Shown: positions 13,046-22,205 of the stretch, in pieces | Position numbering within the stretch: the stretch's first letter is position 1 | How the letters are laid out: the number at the start of each line of letters is the position of its first letter | From: Dasypus novemcinctus | Lineage: Eukaryota; Chordata; Mammalia; Cingulata; Dasypodidae | Length of the DNA stretch: 64,000 nt | Direction of reading: 5' to 3' | Assembly: GCF_030445035.2 (NCBI RefSeq) | Contig: NC_080682.1 | Coordinates: 36,888,770 to 36,952,769, forward strand | Notes under the pieces: generated by a model | Seen by the model: the letters and a program-made list of their open reading frames with translations, nothing else | Told to the model about the DNA's origin: nothing | Databases searched by the model: none | Translations under genes and position numbers: made by a program

Positions 13046-13788
13046 AAACAGTTGTTTTTCCTTGCCAAGTACCTGATACATTTATTGGGTCAAGGCACAT
13101 ACTCAACTTGCAGGAACCAGTCTCTTCTCGGCTGTTCATTTGGTAGAGAGTTACTGAATTAATAGGTATAGACTCTCATGATATGAAGGAATGCAGGTAG
13201 CACAGAGGAGATGCTGTTGAGGACTTTGATCCCTGCTCCAAATTCTCTTGTGTCAGCCTGTCCTAACTTCTTTCAGACCAGGTGTTGTGTTGTAGACAAC
13301 TCAGTTAACTATTATTATGGTATCTAAAGGAATAGGAGGAAGATATGTTCCTAATACCTATTTACCCTTTACCTAGAGAGAGGAGAGGTATCAGCCTGAA
13401 TGCACAGAGTTCACTTAATGCCTTTCCTATGAAATGTTTCTTAAGACATCCTTGGTTCAATGGCAGACATTTTTAGAAAGGTAATCTGGAAGGGTTAGAG
13501 GATTTGCCTTAGACAGTCTCCAAAGTTTGCCTCTAGATCTATAAAGTTCTATGATTCTGTGTAAAATTCTCTGTTGATATAGAGAGGAACTGAAGAGACA
13601 CAGTGAGGTTTGGTGTCTTGCTCCATGTTGCCACATAGTTAGGAGGACATCAAGGAGGATATCTGTCTACCTATGCTAAGCCACTTAAGAGATAAAAAAT
13701 AAATAAAGATGTGAAATGAATAAGTCTTTAAATATGAATTTATTGCTAAGTAAAAAAATCTTTCTCTTTCTCATAATAGATCAATGAA

Positions 13789-14730
13789 ATGGATTACAGA
13801 AGTCAAACTTTGGTGATTGAATTTTTGTTCATGGGCTTGACAAATAGTTTCCAGCAACAGGTTGCTCTCTTCCTGATATTTCTTTTTGTTTATCTTGTTA
13901 CTCTTCTGGGAAACTTGGGGATGGTTGTTTTCATTTGGATGGATTCCCAACACCACACACACATGTACTTTTTTCTCAGCCACTTGTCCTTTGTGGTCAT
14001 CTGCTCCTTCTCTGTCATTAGCCCTAAAATTTTGACTGACATCTTTTTGCAGGAAAAAGTAATCTCTTTTTTGTTGTTGTTGTGTTGCCCAGATATGGTT
14101 TTTTGGTCAGTTAGTAATAACTGAGTGTTTCCTCCTGGCTTCCATGGCATATGATCACTATATGGCCATCTGTAAACCTTTGTTGTACATAGTCATTATG
14201 TCACAGCGGATCTGCGTGCAGCTGGTGGTAGGGCCCTATGCCATTGAACTTATGAGTACCATGACCCATACGACTTTCACTTTGCACCTACCCTACTGTG
14301 GTCCAAATATCACCAATCACTTTTTCTGTGACTTACTTCCTATTCTTTCTCTGGCATGTGCAGAAAACCACATCAATAAATTTTTACTTTGCATCTTGGC
14401 TGAAGCCCTAGGAGTACTCAGTGGCATGATCATCTTGGTCACCTACATTTATATTGTCATTGTCATCCTGAGGATCTGCTTCGCTGATGGGAGATGCAAA
14501 GCCTTCTCAACCTGCTCTTCATACCTGACTGCTGTCTCCATCCTTTATGGGACACTCTTCTTTATCTATGTAGGCCCAAGTTCTAGTTTCTCCCTGGACA
14601 TCAGGTATCTGTGTTCTATACAGCAGTGATCCCCATTTTGAACCCATTTATCTACAGTTTGAGAAACAAGGAAGTAAAAGATTCATTCAGAAGGACATTT
14701 GAAAGGAAGAAGTTTCTTGTAGGGAGGTAA
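13789..14730 (+). pseudogene. olfactory receptor pseudogene, class II
   Basis: This would encode a seven-transmembrane odorant receptor of about 310 residues. The first frame (13789-14124) has the N-terminal segment, TM1 with the LLGNLGM motif and TM2 with MYFFLSHLSF. Near 14070-14120 the frame breaks. Reading resumes at 14144 in another frame with MAYDHYMAICKPLLY (the DRY-type motif, R changed to H), then TM4 to TM6 with the cysteine-rich extracellular loop 2, ending in the KAFSTCSSYLTAVSILYGTL motif. A second break near 14600 shifts the frame before the TM7 [16 protein letters not shown] segment. The natural stop would be TAA at 14728. The wording is closest to the OR5/OR8/OR9 side of class II. 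The gene is a single coding exon, as is usual for the family. At least two frameshifts make it non-functional unless the assembly is wrong. Confidence 0.9.
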
Positions 14731-16867
14731 ACCCAATAGTGTAGCTGGAGATACAATACATTAGAGAGGCCAGAATACTGGACTGAGTGTCAGTACCCTT
14801 ATGTTTAAGGTAAGATTCACTCTTTCTTACTCTGTGTAATTGACAAGTCATAGAATATCCTTCGGTAACAATTTTCTCATTTCTGTATTCTCATATCTCA
14901 TTCAGTAGGAATGAGACTTAGAACTCTAAACTGAGATGGGGAATATAGAATCCCACAATGATATAACATATTCTCAAGCTTTTGTGACCAAGAAATAAGA
15001 AGTTGTTTGTTAAATCCTGAATAAAATGGAGACTTAGCCAGGAAACTTAATAGTATCTGAGTTTTGCCTTCCAGGGTATTCAGTCCCTGCATCTATTTGC
15101 AAGCCTGGCTTGACTCTTTAAAAATTCTTTTGTAAATTGTATTATTCTGGAAGTACATAATGATAGCACCCTCTAATACTACCTTTTGGTTTGTAGTCAC
15201 TATTTCCTCAGTTGATAGCAATATCATGTTGGGATTTTGCCACTGTAAGTATGTGATTTATATGTGTAAATTTTTAGCACAATAAAATGCTAATTGTTAC
15301 TATTATTATTGATTGATTTTGGGGTGGTAGGCAGGGCATTAGCTACCATTTTACAGATGATGAACGTGGCAACCCTGAATTTCCAATGGATTGCGGATTG
15401 TCCATGATATCATAATTAGTCCCACATTTTTTTCTCCAGGACCTTTTTTTTTTCAACCATCCTTCTAAGTTTCTTTTCTGGAATTGAAAAGATGAATTGA
15501 GAAGATGAGGGGTTGGAACTTGTGGTTTATGCAGATATAAGACTCACTCAGAGCCACATTGTGCCTTATCTTTGAAGATCTTCTTTAAAAAGCATTTAAT
15601 TTTAGTCAACTACTTTTGAAAGGATGTAATTTTAATGCTCTAGCAGTTTCGTATGCCTGCTTGCTTCTTCACTTTGCTTCTGCCAGTGACCCTGCCTGTG
15701 CTGAGTAATGATTTATGACAATGGGTAATAATTTCCCATTCAATTAAAGGGAAAAGGGAGTCAAATAATGCTGCCATTTTTAATTAGCATTTTTATGTGT
15801 GCCTACTATATGCAAGACAGTTACTGGGCATTTTGCATATTAAGAGAGAAAGTCCTAATGAAAGTTATCAGTGTAGTAGAATAGAAAGGTTGTAGAGTTG
15901 AAAGGCAAGTTAATAAACGCAATTTTTCTATGAAAAGACAATCAAGAAATCAAGGTAGAGTGTAATAAGGCATACTTTAGAAAGGGTAGTAAGGAAAACT
16001 CCTTTTAAAGAGGGGTAGGAATTGGGAAAGTTGAAGTAATTCTGTTTTCTGGCATGTCTTTCCATGAAGTTTAGATATTGCTCTTTTGATCATAGAAGGA
16101 GAAAGGGGCCCTGCAGAAAATAGTAACAGGGTGCTCTGGATTTCCAAGGATGGAGAGCAAAATGTTTAGGCTAATGTATTCTGATCCCCAGTACATATTT
16201 CTTCTTTCTGTTATATAACATAGGTGTATATGAGAATGGAGAAGTCTGAAAGTGGAGGAAATACTTTGTTAGGGGAAGGGATTTACTATGAGCTATAGAA
16301 GAAATAATATAAATGCTCACTTTTGAGAATAGATGAAAGCACTTTGTTGCCTTTTCAGGGGATGATTGCTGCATAAGTTAATAAAGTTTTCCAAGTGACT
16401 TTATGTTAGGTTAATTGTGGTCTAGTTCCATATCACTCTAAGCTCCCATGGGCCCTGCAAACAAACAAAAATGCTAGGAAGTTTCATGTGGTGTTGCATT
16501 GTCTTGGTAACCTTAAACAGTTCAATCTGGCTCCATTTATTTTTTTTTTTTTTTAAATCCCTGATCAGGATCAGGACACCATGTCCTAGAACCATATGCA
16601 GGGTTCCTCTCTGGGATTTCTTCAGGTAGGTATAGAATCTTGTCTGCCTTACACTTGCTGTTTCCTCAACTTGGAACAGTATTCTTGGTTCACTCTCTTC
16701 TCATCACAAAGACTTTTCAACCTCTTTACCTAAAACCACTCTCTGCTCTGTCAAAACCCAAGCATTTACTTTTTGGCTATTATTGTTTGAGAAAGGTAAC
16801 AACATCCAAAAGTTATCTATTTCCTTGTTTATTAGTTACCTATCTTTCCCCTGTAGAATGTGAGATT
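14731..16867. other. no gene recognised
   Basis: About 2.1 kb with no supported coding region, RNA gene or clear element. A poly(T)/(A) run lies at 16539-16556. Short open frames (14898-15092, 16171-16374, 16640-16897) lack motifs. Confidence 0.4.
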
Positions 16868-17398
16868 CTTTTTTTTTTTAATTCCTTTTTTTATTGACTT
16901 TGTAATAATATTACATTAAAAATATATATGTGAGGTCCCATTCAACCCCACCCCCCACCCCCCCTCTTCCCCCCCAAGAACACTCGTTCCCATCATCATG
17001 ACACATCCATTGGATTTGGTAAGTACATCTTTGGGCACCTCTGCACCTCATAGACAATGGTTCACATCATGGCCCATACTCTCCTCCATTCCATCCAGTG
17101 GGCCCTGTGAGGATTTACAATGTCCGGTGATTACCTCTGAAGCACCATCCGGGGCAGCTCCATGTCCCAAAGACGCCTCCACCTCTCATCTCTTCCTGCT
17201 TTTCCCCATACCCATCGTCCACCATGTCCACTTTTCCCAATCCAATGCCACCTCTTCTATGTGGACATTGGATTGGTTGTGTCCATTGCACCTCTATGTC
17301 AAGAGGAGGCTCAGATTCCACATGGATGCTGGATGCAATCCTCCCATTTTCAGTTGTAATCACTCTAGGCTCCATGGTGTGGTGGTTGTCCTGAATGT
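16868..17398 (-). repeat. lineage-specific L1 3'-UTR (minus strand)
   Basis: It begins with a T-run (reverse of the tail) and TTATTGACTTTGTAATAATA, then a C-rich tract (16945-16975) and the block with CATCATGACACATCCATTGG and CAGCTCCATGTCCCAAAGACG. It is closely similar to the reverse complement of the copy at 25042-25437, so these two are from a recent subfamily. The overlapping open frames at 16998-17453 are part of the repeat and not genes. Confidence 0.8.
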
Positions 17399-17473
17399 GA
17401 GATTCTTGAGAACAAGAATGTTTCATGTCCACTGATTTGTCCCAAGACTCCATAGTCTGGCATATAATAAACT

Positions 17474-17592
17474 CTCTCTCTCTCTCTCTTTTTCTCTGTC
17501 CCCACCCACTTCTCTATATGTATGTATATATATTTGTTGATTGAAGAATATATATGGTCAACATTATATATATATATATGTATTTTTTTTTA
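17474..17592. repeat. simple repeats (CT)n and (TA)n/(TATG)n
   Basis: A CT run at about 17475-17490 is followed by TATG/TATA-rich microsatellite sequence to about 17590, next to the T-rich end of a minus-strand SINE. Confidence 0.8.
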
Positions 17593-17980
17593 AGATTTGT
17601 TTTATTTCTCTCCCATTCCCCCCCTTTGTCTGCTGTCTGTGTCCATTCACTGTGCATTTTTCTGTTTCTGCTTGCATTATCAGGCAGCATTTGGAAACTG
17701 CATCTCTTTTTTGTTGCATCATCTTGCTGCATCAACTCTGTGTGTGTGTGGCACCACTCCTGGTGCTTTTTTCACATGGGGCAGCTCTCCTTGCAGGGCA
17801 CACTCCTTCTGCGTGGGGTTCCCTTACATGGGGGTGCTCCTGCATGGCAGGGCACTCCTTGCATGCAGCAGCACTGCATGTGGAACAGTTCACCACATGG
17901 ATCAGGAGGCCTTGGGGATCGAGCCCTGAATTCTCCATATGGCAGGCAGATGCTCTATCACTTGAGCCACATCTGCTTCC
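17580..17980 (-). mobile_element. DAS-type tRNA-derived SINE (minus strand)
   Basis: On the minus strand it starts GGGAAGCAGATGTGGCTCAAG (tRNA-like head), passes through the SINE body and ends in an A/T-rich tail. CAACATTATAT at 17559-17569 recurs at 17981-17991 and is the target-site duplication. The tRNA-like part is degenerate. The frames overlapping it (17541-18060) are shadows of the repeat. Confidence 0.85.
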
Positions 17981-18062
17981 CAACATTATATTTTTTATTT
18001 CATGGACATTATAGTCTCACAGATTTATATTCAAATATCAACTTGGACATGTTTCCTTAGAT

Positions 18063-18068
18063 GGATGG
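18063..18068. repeat. target-site duplication of ERV-A, left copy
   Basis: GGATGG directly before the LTR end TGCGGCGG; the matching copy is at 23199-23204 after the other LTR. Six bases is usual for beta-type retroviruses. Confidence 0.9.
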
Positions 18069-19089
18069 TGCGGCGGCTTGCTCGGTCGGTAGAGGTGGGG
18101 TCTGGCTGCAGACGAGGGGTCGGTCCAGCTCTGGACGAGGGGTCGGTCCCGCTTGGGACGAGGGGTCGGTCCCACCTGGGACGAGGGATCGGTCCGGCAG
18201 CAGACGAGGGATCGGTCTCACAAGGGGTTGCGCGGTTCGGCTGACGGGGTCGCCCGGCGAAGCCGGCGACGAAGGGGTCGCCCGGCGAAGCCGGCGACGA
18301 AGGGGTCGCCCGGCGAAGCCGGCGACGAAGGGGTCGCCCGGAGAAGCCGGCGACGAAGGGGTCGCCCGGAGAAGCAGGCGACGAACTGGGGACAAGGGAG
18401 GCCAGGCCCTTGTCGGGGGCTCTCAGGACTGGAGGGCGCACGGCAGAAGAACCACCGCGGAGACAAGGTAAACACGCAAGTCCACTTTACTGAGGGAGAG
18501 GCAACAGTTTTATAGGGGCTGGGGAAGGCTGATTGGTCGAAGCCACGCCCTGTTCTGATTGGTTGCTGGCGAAAGGTCAGTGGGCGGTACTGGACGGGGG
18601 AGGGGTGGTGGTTAGGGATTGGCTGTCGCTGTTGCTGGGGGAAGGGGCAGGGTTTAGGGATTGGTGGCTGCTGTTGCTGGGGTGGAGGGCAGACTTGAGT
18701 TTCCCGCCCACGCCTGGCTGTTGCTGCTGTCGGGGGAGGGGAAAAGGGCGGGCTGGATTTTTCTGCCCACACCTGGCTGTTGCTGCTGTCGGGGGAGGGG
18801 AAAAGGGCAGACTGGAATTTTCTGCCCTGCGCCTGCGCAGGGAGAAGGAAGAAGAAGGGTGCCGCCCCACAAGGCATCGGGTGGTGCCATCTGGGAGGAG
18901 GGGCGGCCGTGGAAGCATGGCTGCCAAGAAGGGGAGACCCGAGGGCACTCTGCGCCCATGCTGAGCTTCCTTCAGGGGTGGCGGTGAGTCCGACCAGCCA
19001 CCCTATTATGGGGGCAGCGGAATTAGGCCTACCGCGGCCGCTCCCCTGCCAGGCCAGCAAACCACACTTCAGCCCGAGGGGTGACCGCA
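18069..19089 (-). repeat. ERV-A 3' LTR (1021 bp)
   Basis: It carries U3 with about two 62-bp direct repeats (18705-18825), two inverted CCAAT boxes, a TATA box, an AGTAAA signal and a long GC-rich U5. U5 holds about five 25-bp repeats built on ACGAGGGGTCGGTCC (18100-18230) and five 28-bp units built on GGGTCGCCCGG...GAAGCCGGCGACGAA (18245-18390). CpG density is very high and undecayed. It has one more 28-bp unit than the 5' LTR, which exactly explains the length difference (1021 against 993). Confidence 0.92.
18486..18562 (-). promoter_or_regulatory. ERV-A LTR core promoter and poly(A) signal
   Basis: On the minus strand: CCAAT boxes at 18558-18562 and 18532-18536, a CACGCCC (KLF/Sp1-type) site between them, TATAAAA at 18508-18514, and AGTAAA at 18486-18491. 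The poly(A) signal lies only about 20 bases after the TATA box, so R must be short and the signal lies at or before the start site. The same set sits at 22595-22671 in the 5' LTR, where it would act as the promoter. Confidence 0.75.
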
Positions 19090-19105
19090 TTTCCCCCTTC
19101 TTTTC
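19090..19105 (-). promoter_or_regulatory. ERV-A polypurine tract
   Basis: Immediately inside the 3' LTR the minus strand reads GAAAAGAAGGGGGAAA, the classic retroviral primer for plus-strand DNA synthesis. It fixes the provirus orientation as minus. Confidence 0.9.
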
Positions 19106-20150
19106 AAATAAGGGCCAGGATGGCAGCAGCAACAAGTAGCCGAGGCCCAAGAGGCAGTAAGCAATGAGGGAAGCGGGGCTGAAGAGGGAGGTGAGTATGA
19201 CGGGGATACAAATGTACAATTTGGGGGGCGGTATCTTGCCGTTGCAAGCAAGGGTGGCCAATGTCCAATTCCCGTTGACCTCGGTGTCGATAAGGTCTAT
19301 CTGTTGTTAAAAGTCCAGGATGATAGCGCATTACAGGTGGTTGATCTCTTCTTGGTGGCGAAGAGCGGCAGAGGCAGACTGTGTGATGGTCTGGAGGATC
19401 GCAGTGGTGAGGACAAGTTGCGTCAGGGCACCAGCGACGGTGGTGGCAGCAGCGTCGGGAGTGGTGGAGACGTAGGCGAGGACAAGAAGGCCAAGGTCTC
19501 CACAGGCCGAGAGAGGCCGATGTTAATGGGGCGGGCCGACATGGGGCGGCCCAATCTGCAACGCAGTAGGGGTTCAAGCGATAAAAGGAGGGGGGCGGGG
19601 GACGAGAAAGGACGCTTTGGATGGCTGAGAAGAGGAGTGAGGTCGAGACAGGAGGAAGCTCCGCAGAAGTATGGGGAGCTGTTAAAAGCAGAAACGTTAT
19701 TAGATGCTAGAAAGCAGACCGCAGGCCGGGGAAAGCAGGTTGCGGGCCGTTTCGCGGGGCTGGAGCTGCTTGAGAGCGATGGCGGCATGGGGGGCCGTGG
19801 TTACAATCTTCTGGGGTGGTAGTGGCTAGACAGATGGCGGAAAATATTATCAAAAAAGCAAAGGTTATGAGAAAGAAATAGAGTATTAAAGGCTGTGGGG
19901 GAAGTGAGAAGATCATTTAGAGGATAGGGTTGAGAATGGTATGTTTAAGACAGAAGCTTTGTGGTTTGTAGGAGACTGCTTTATAAACGAAGGAGAATGA
20001 GGGCAGTAAATATAGTAACGATAGATAGGAAGATGACAGTGAGGAGGAGTCTTTGTTTAAGGTTTCAATCGTCCGGCGCAACAGTGGCTAGGCCGATAGC
20101 GAGGGGTGTTGCTAAGTAGACAATGGCTGCAAAGACAAAATCATCCTCTG
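19106..20150 (-). pseudogene. ERV-A env remnant
   Basis: An ATG at 19914-19916 (minus) starts a 69-codon frame whose first 30 residues form a hydrophobic signal-like segment. Further down, around 19300-19510, the minus strand encodes an alanine/threonine-rich hydrophobic stretch followed by a heptad-like region with SASAALRHQEEINHL, which looks like a fusion peptide and coiled coil of a retroviral transmembrane subunit. Two in-frame TAA codons interrupt it near 19330 and 19300. A final hydrophobic segment near 19125-19190 could be the membrane anchor and runs open into the LTR. Most of the surface subunit is missing. The assignment rests on position and hydrophobic pattern, not on a strong motif. 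Confidence 0.5.
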
Positions 20151-21010
20151 TTTCCTTAAGAATAACTTTTCTTTAAATACTTAGTAGCATGCAATATTAG
20201 AAACCGTTTCCTAAAAGCAAGTTGGCAGGGGAGCTTGGTTGCTGTTAATCTTTCCTGTTATAAAATTACCTTTTATTATTATTATCATCAATTTAGTTTT
20301 ATATATATATATTTAAGAATGACCTTTTGGAATTAGCCATTTAATACCTTAATGTAAACTATTGAAGATAAATTTTATCTTTACAGAACACATTCCCTTA
20401 CGTAAAGTTATCAAAATACCTTTTACACTTGCCGCATGCAAATTAAATTTCAAGAGTTTATGAAAAATTAGCCATCCTACTTTAGGACAAAATACGTCTT
20501 TTTGCAAAACTTATTACATTTCCGTTAGCATTTTTACAAACTTTTAACCTTTTTAATATTCATATAAGTTTTACATTCTTTATATTATCCTGTGAAGAAA
20601 AATAAGTTATTCATTTTAATCTAGGCAAGAACAACTTTTTATGAAGACGTACAGTTAATTTTGTTAATTAAGACTTACAATTTTTTTTAAATTGTAGATA
20701 TCTTATTAACATTTAAACTTATGTATTAATATAATAAACTTAAGTATTAATATAAGCGCTTATTTAATTTTTGGCCATTTGAATAGAGCTCTTTTAAAGA
20801 TTTCTAGTAATTTATATTTACCATCCAGAGGTATCACAATATACGTTGACATTGAACGAACAGACAAACACAGAACAATTACAACACATTAACAGAAATA
20901 TATAATTTATTTACAGTTGACTCATAATTCTTACTTTCTTGGTATAGCTGCTTTTAAATCTTTTTTTATATAGCATATCATAGATTATACCCTTCAAGAT
21001 TTCTTGTGGA
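20151..21010. other. ERV-A internal AT-rich non-coding block
   Basis: About 860 bp of strongly AT-rich sequence without open frames lies between the gag stub and the env remnant, in sharp contrast with the GC-rich flanks. A part (about 20757-20880) aligns with 51805-51940 inside ERV-D: both have ATTTAATTTTT, then ATTTGAATAGAGCTCTTTTA, then a run with CAGACA.A.A..ACACAGAA. The block has replaced the rest of gag, pro and pol. Confidence 0.6.
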
Positions 21011-21012
21011 CT

Positions 21013-21264
21013 TCATGTTGCCTGTAATAAGCCAGGAGGGAATCTTTTACCTTCCTGCTCCACAGCAAAAGTGACCCTATCTATAAGGCGAGTATAGGTG
21101 TCCGGGTCCCAAAGCTGACACGTGGTAAGCCACGGATTAAAGGGGAGAAGAAGGTCCCAATATACTTGAAGCTGTTTGAAAGAGATCTTACACCGGTGAG
21201 TGTCTAGGAGACCGGTGAGGGCCCGAACTTGTGGGGCTTGCTTAGCAGATAGGATGTTACCCAT
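21013..21264 (-). pseudogene. gag: ERV-A gag matrix stub
   Basis: The minus-strand ATG at 21262-21264 starts MGNILSAKQAPQVRALTG, with an N-terminal Met-Gly for myristoylation. The following matrix region has the WDLLLPFNPWLTTCQLW and DTY.RLIDRV stretches that ERV-B Gag also has. It stops after 83 residues, where the AT-rich block begins, so capsid and nucleocapsid are absent. An in-frame ATG lies upstream at 21453, but the Met-Gly start that matches ERV-B is preferred. A truncated matrix cannot assemble particles by itself; whether the stub is translated is unknown. Confidence 0.85.
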
Positions 21265-21530
21265 TGCTAATGGCCTTTTGGAGCCGATAAGAAAAGGGGC
21301 CCTTACCTTGAGAGCGCGGCGATGGGAGCCGAGGTGCGCGGTGAGACGAGGGGTCGGAGCCGGTTGGGCTCCGACGGTGGTCGCGGGCCAAGAGAAGGCC
21401 CCGACGAGGGGAGGGCGGGACGACGAGCAGTGGAGCAAGGCAAAGGGGAGCAAGCGTGAAGGGGAGGAGGCAGAGGTGAAGGCAGGGGTGGAGGTGCTCA
21501 GGCACGCGCTCCTGAGAGTTTTATTGGCGC

Positions 21531-22115
21531 CTCTTAATCATAGCGGGTCGGTATAAGCCCCCGACATGGAAGGAGAAAGCCATCCAGCGATTCTCCCAGA
21601 CCGCCGTGGATCGTATGAGGTCACCAAGGTTCAGGAGCAGCAATGCAGAGCGAAAAGATAGGGGTGAGAAGAGAGGAGAGCGTAGGGCTATGGTAGGATT
21701 ACTTCAGACGTGCAAGCGCGCGCTCCCGAGAAATCCAAGGCTCCTCTTAATCATAGCGGGTCGGTATAAGCCCCCGACATGGAAGGAGAAAGCCATCCAG
21801 CGATTCTCCCAGACCGCCGTGGATCATATGAGGTAGCCAAGGCTCAGGTAGCAGCAATGTTACACGAGAGAAGTCCCAAGGTGAGAAGAGAGGAGGGGGT
21901 AGGGCTGTGGTAGGATTACTTCAGACGTGCAAGCGCACGCTCCCGAGAAATCCAAGGCTCCTCTTAATCATAGCGGGTCGGTATAAGCTCCCGACATGGA
22001 AGGAGAAAGCCATCCAGCGATTCTCCCAGACCGCCGTGGATCATATGAGGTAGCCAAGGCTCAGGTAGCAGCAATGTTGCACGAGAGAAGTCCCACGGTG
22101 AGAAGAGGGGGGGGG
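21531..22115 (-). repeat. ERV-A leader tandem repeats, about 215 bp x 2.7
   Basis: The phrase CTCTTAATCATAGCGGGTCG starts at 21531, 21744 and 21961, giving units of 213 and 217 bp and a partial third. Each unit includes CCATCCAGCGATTCTCCCAG and a purine-rich part. The repeats lie between the primer binding site and gag, where the packaging signal of a retrovirus normally resides. Units are very similar, so the expansion is recent or kept homogeneous. Confidence 0.85.
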
Positions 22116-22149
22116 GCGCCAGGTTATGGAGTGAGGCTGTGGTGGAGTT

Positions 22150-22185
22150 GCCTTGCCCCACGTTGTGCTGTGGTGGGGTTGCTTT
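22150..22185 (-). repeat. partial duplicate of the primer-site region
   Basis: TTGCCTTGCCCCACGTTG at about 22148-22165 repeats TTGCTTTGCCCCACGTTG at 22180-22197 (one base differs). The outer copy lacks the GGCGCCA that completes the primer site. It looks like a 32-bp local duplication carrying the 3' half of a primer binding site. Confidence 0.7.
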
Positions 22186-22203
22186 GCCCCACGTTGGGCG
22201 CCA
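22186..22203 (-). promoter_or_regulatory. ERV-A primer binding site, tRNA-Lys1,2 type
   Basis: The minus strand reads TGGCGCCCAACGTGGGGC, separated from the 5' LTR by two bases. This is the Lys1,2 primer site known from type D/betaretroviruses (family knowledge). It identifies 22206-23198 as the 5' LTR. Confidence 0.9.
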
Positions 22204-22205
22204 AC

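Noticed and set aside
13789-14629. Functional olfactory receptor
   Set aside because: At least two frame breaks separate TM2-TM3 and TM6-TM7, so it was called a pseudogene.
16998-17453. 145- and 112-codon frames on both strands
   Set aside because: Both lie in the L1 3'-UTR copy; similar chance frames appear in the other copies.
17541-18060. Overlapping 157- and 168-codon plus-strand open frames
   Set aside because: They translate a reverse-oriented SINE and flanking microsatellite.
18245-18390. 28-bp GC-rich direct repeats resembling a CRISPR array
   Set aside because: Units are contiguous with no unique spacers, lie in a retroviral U5, and the DNA is mammalian.
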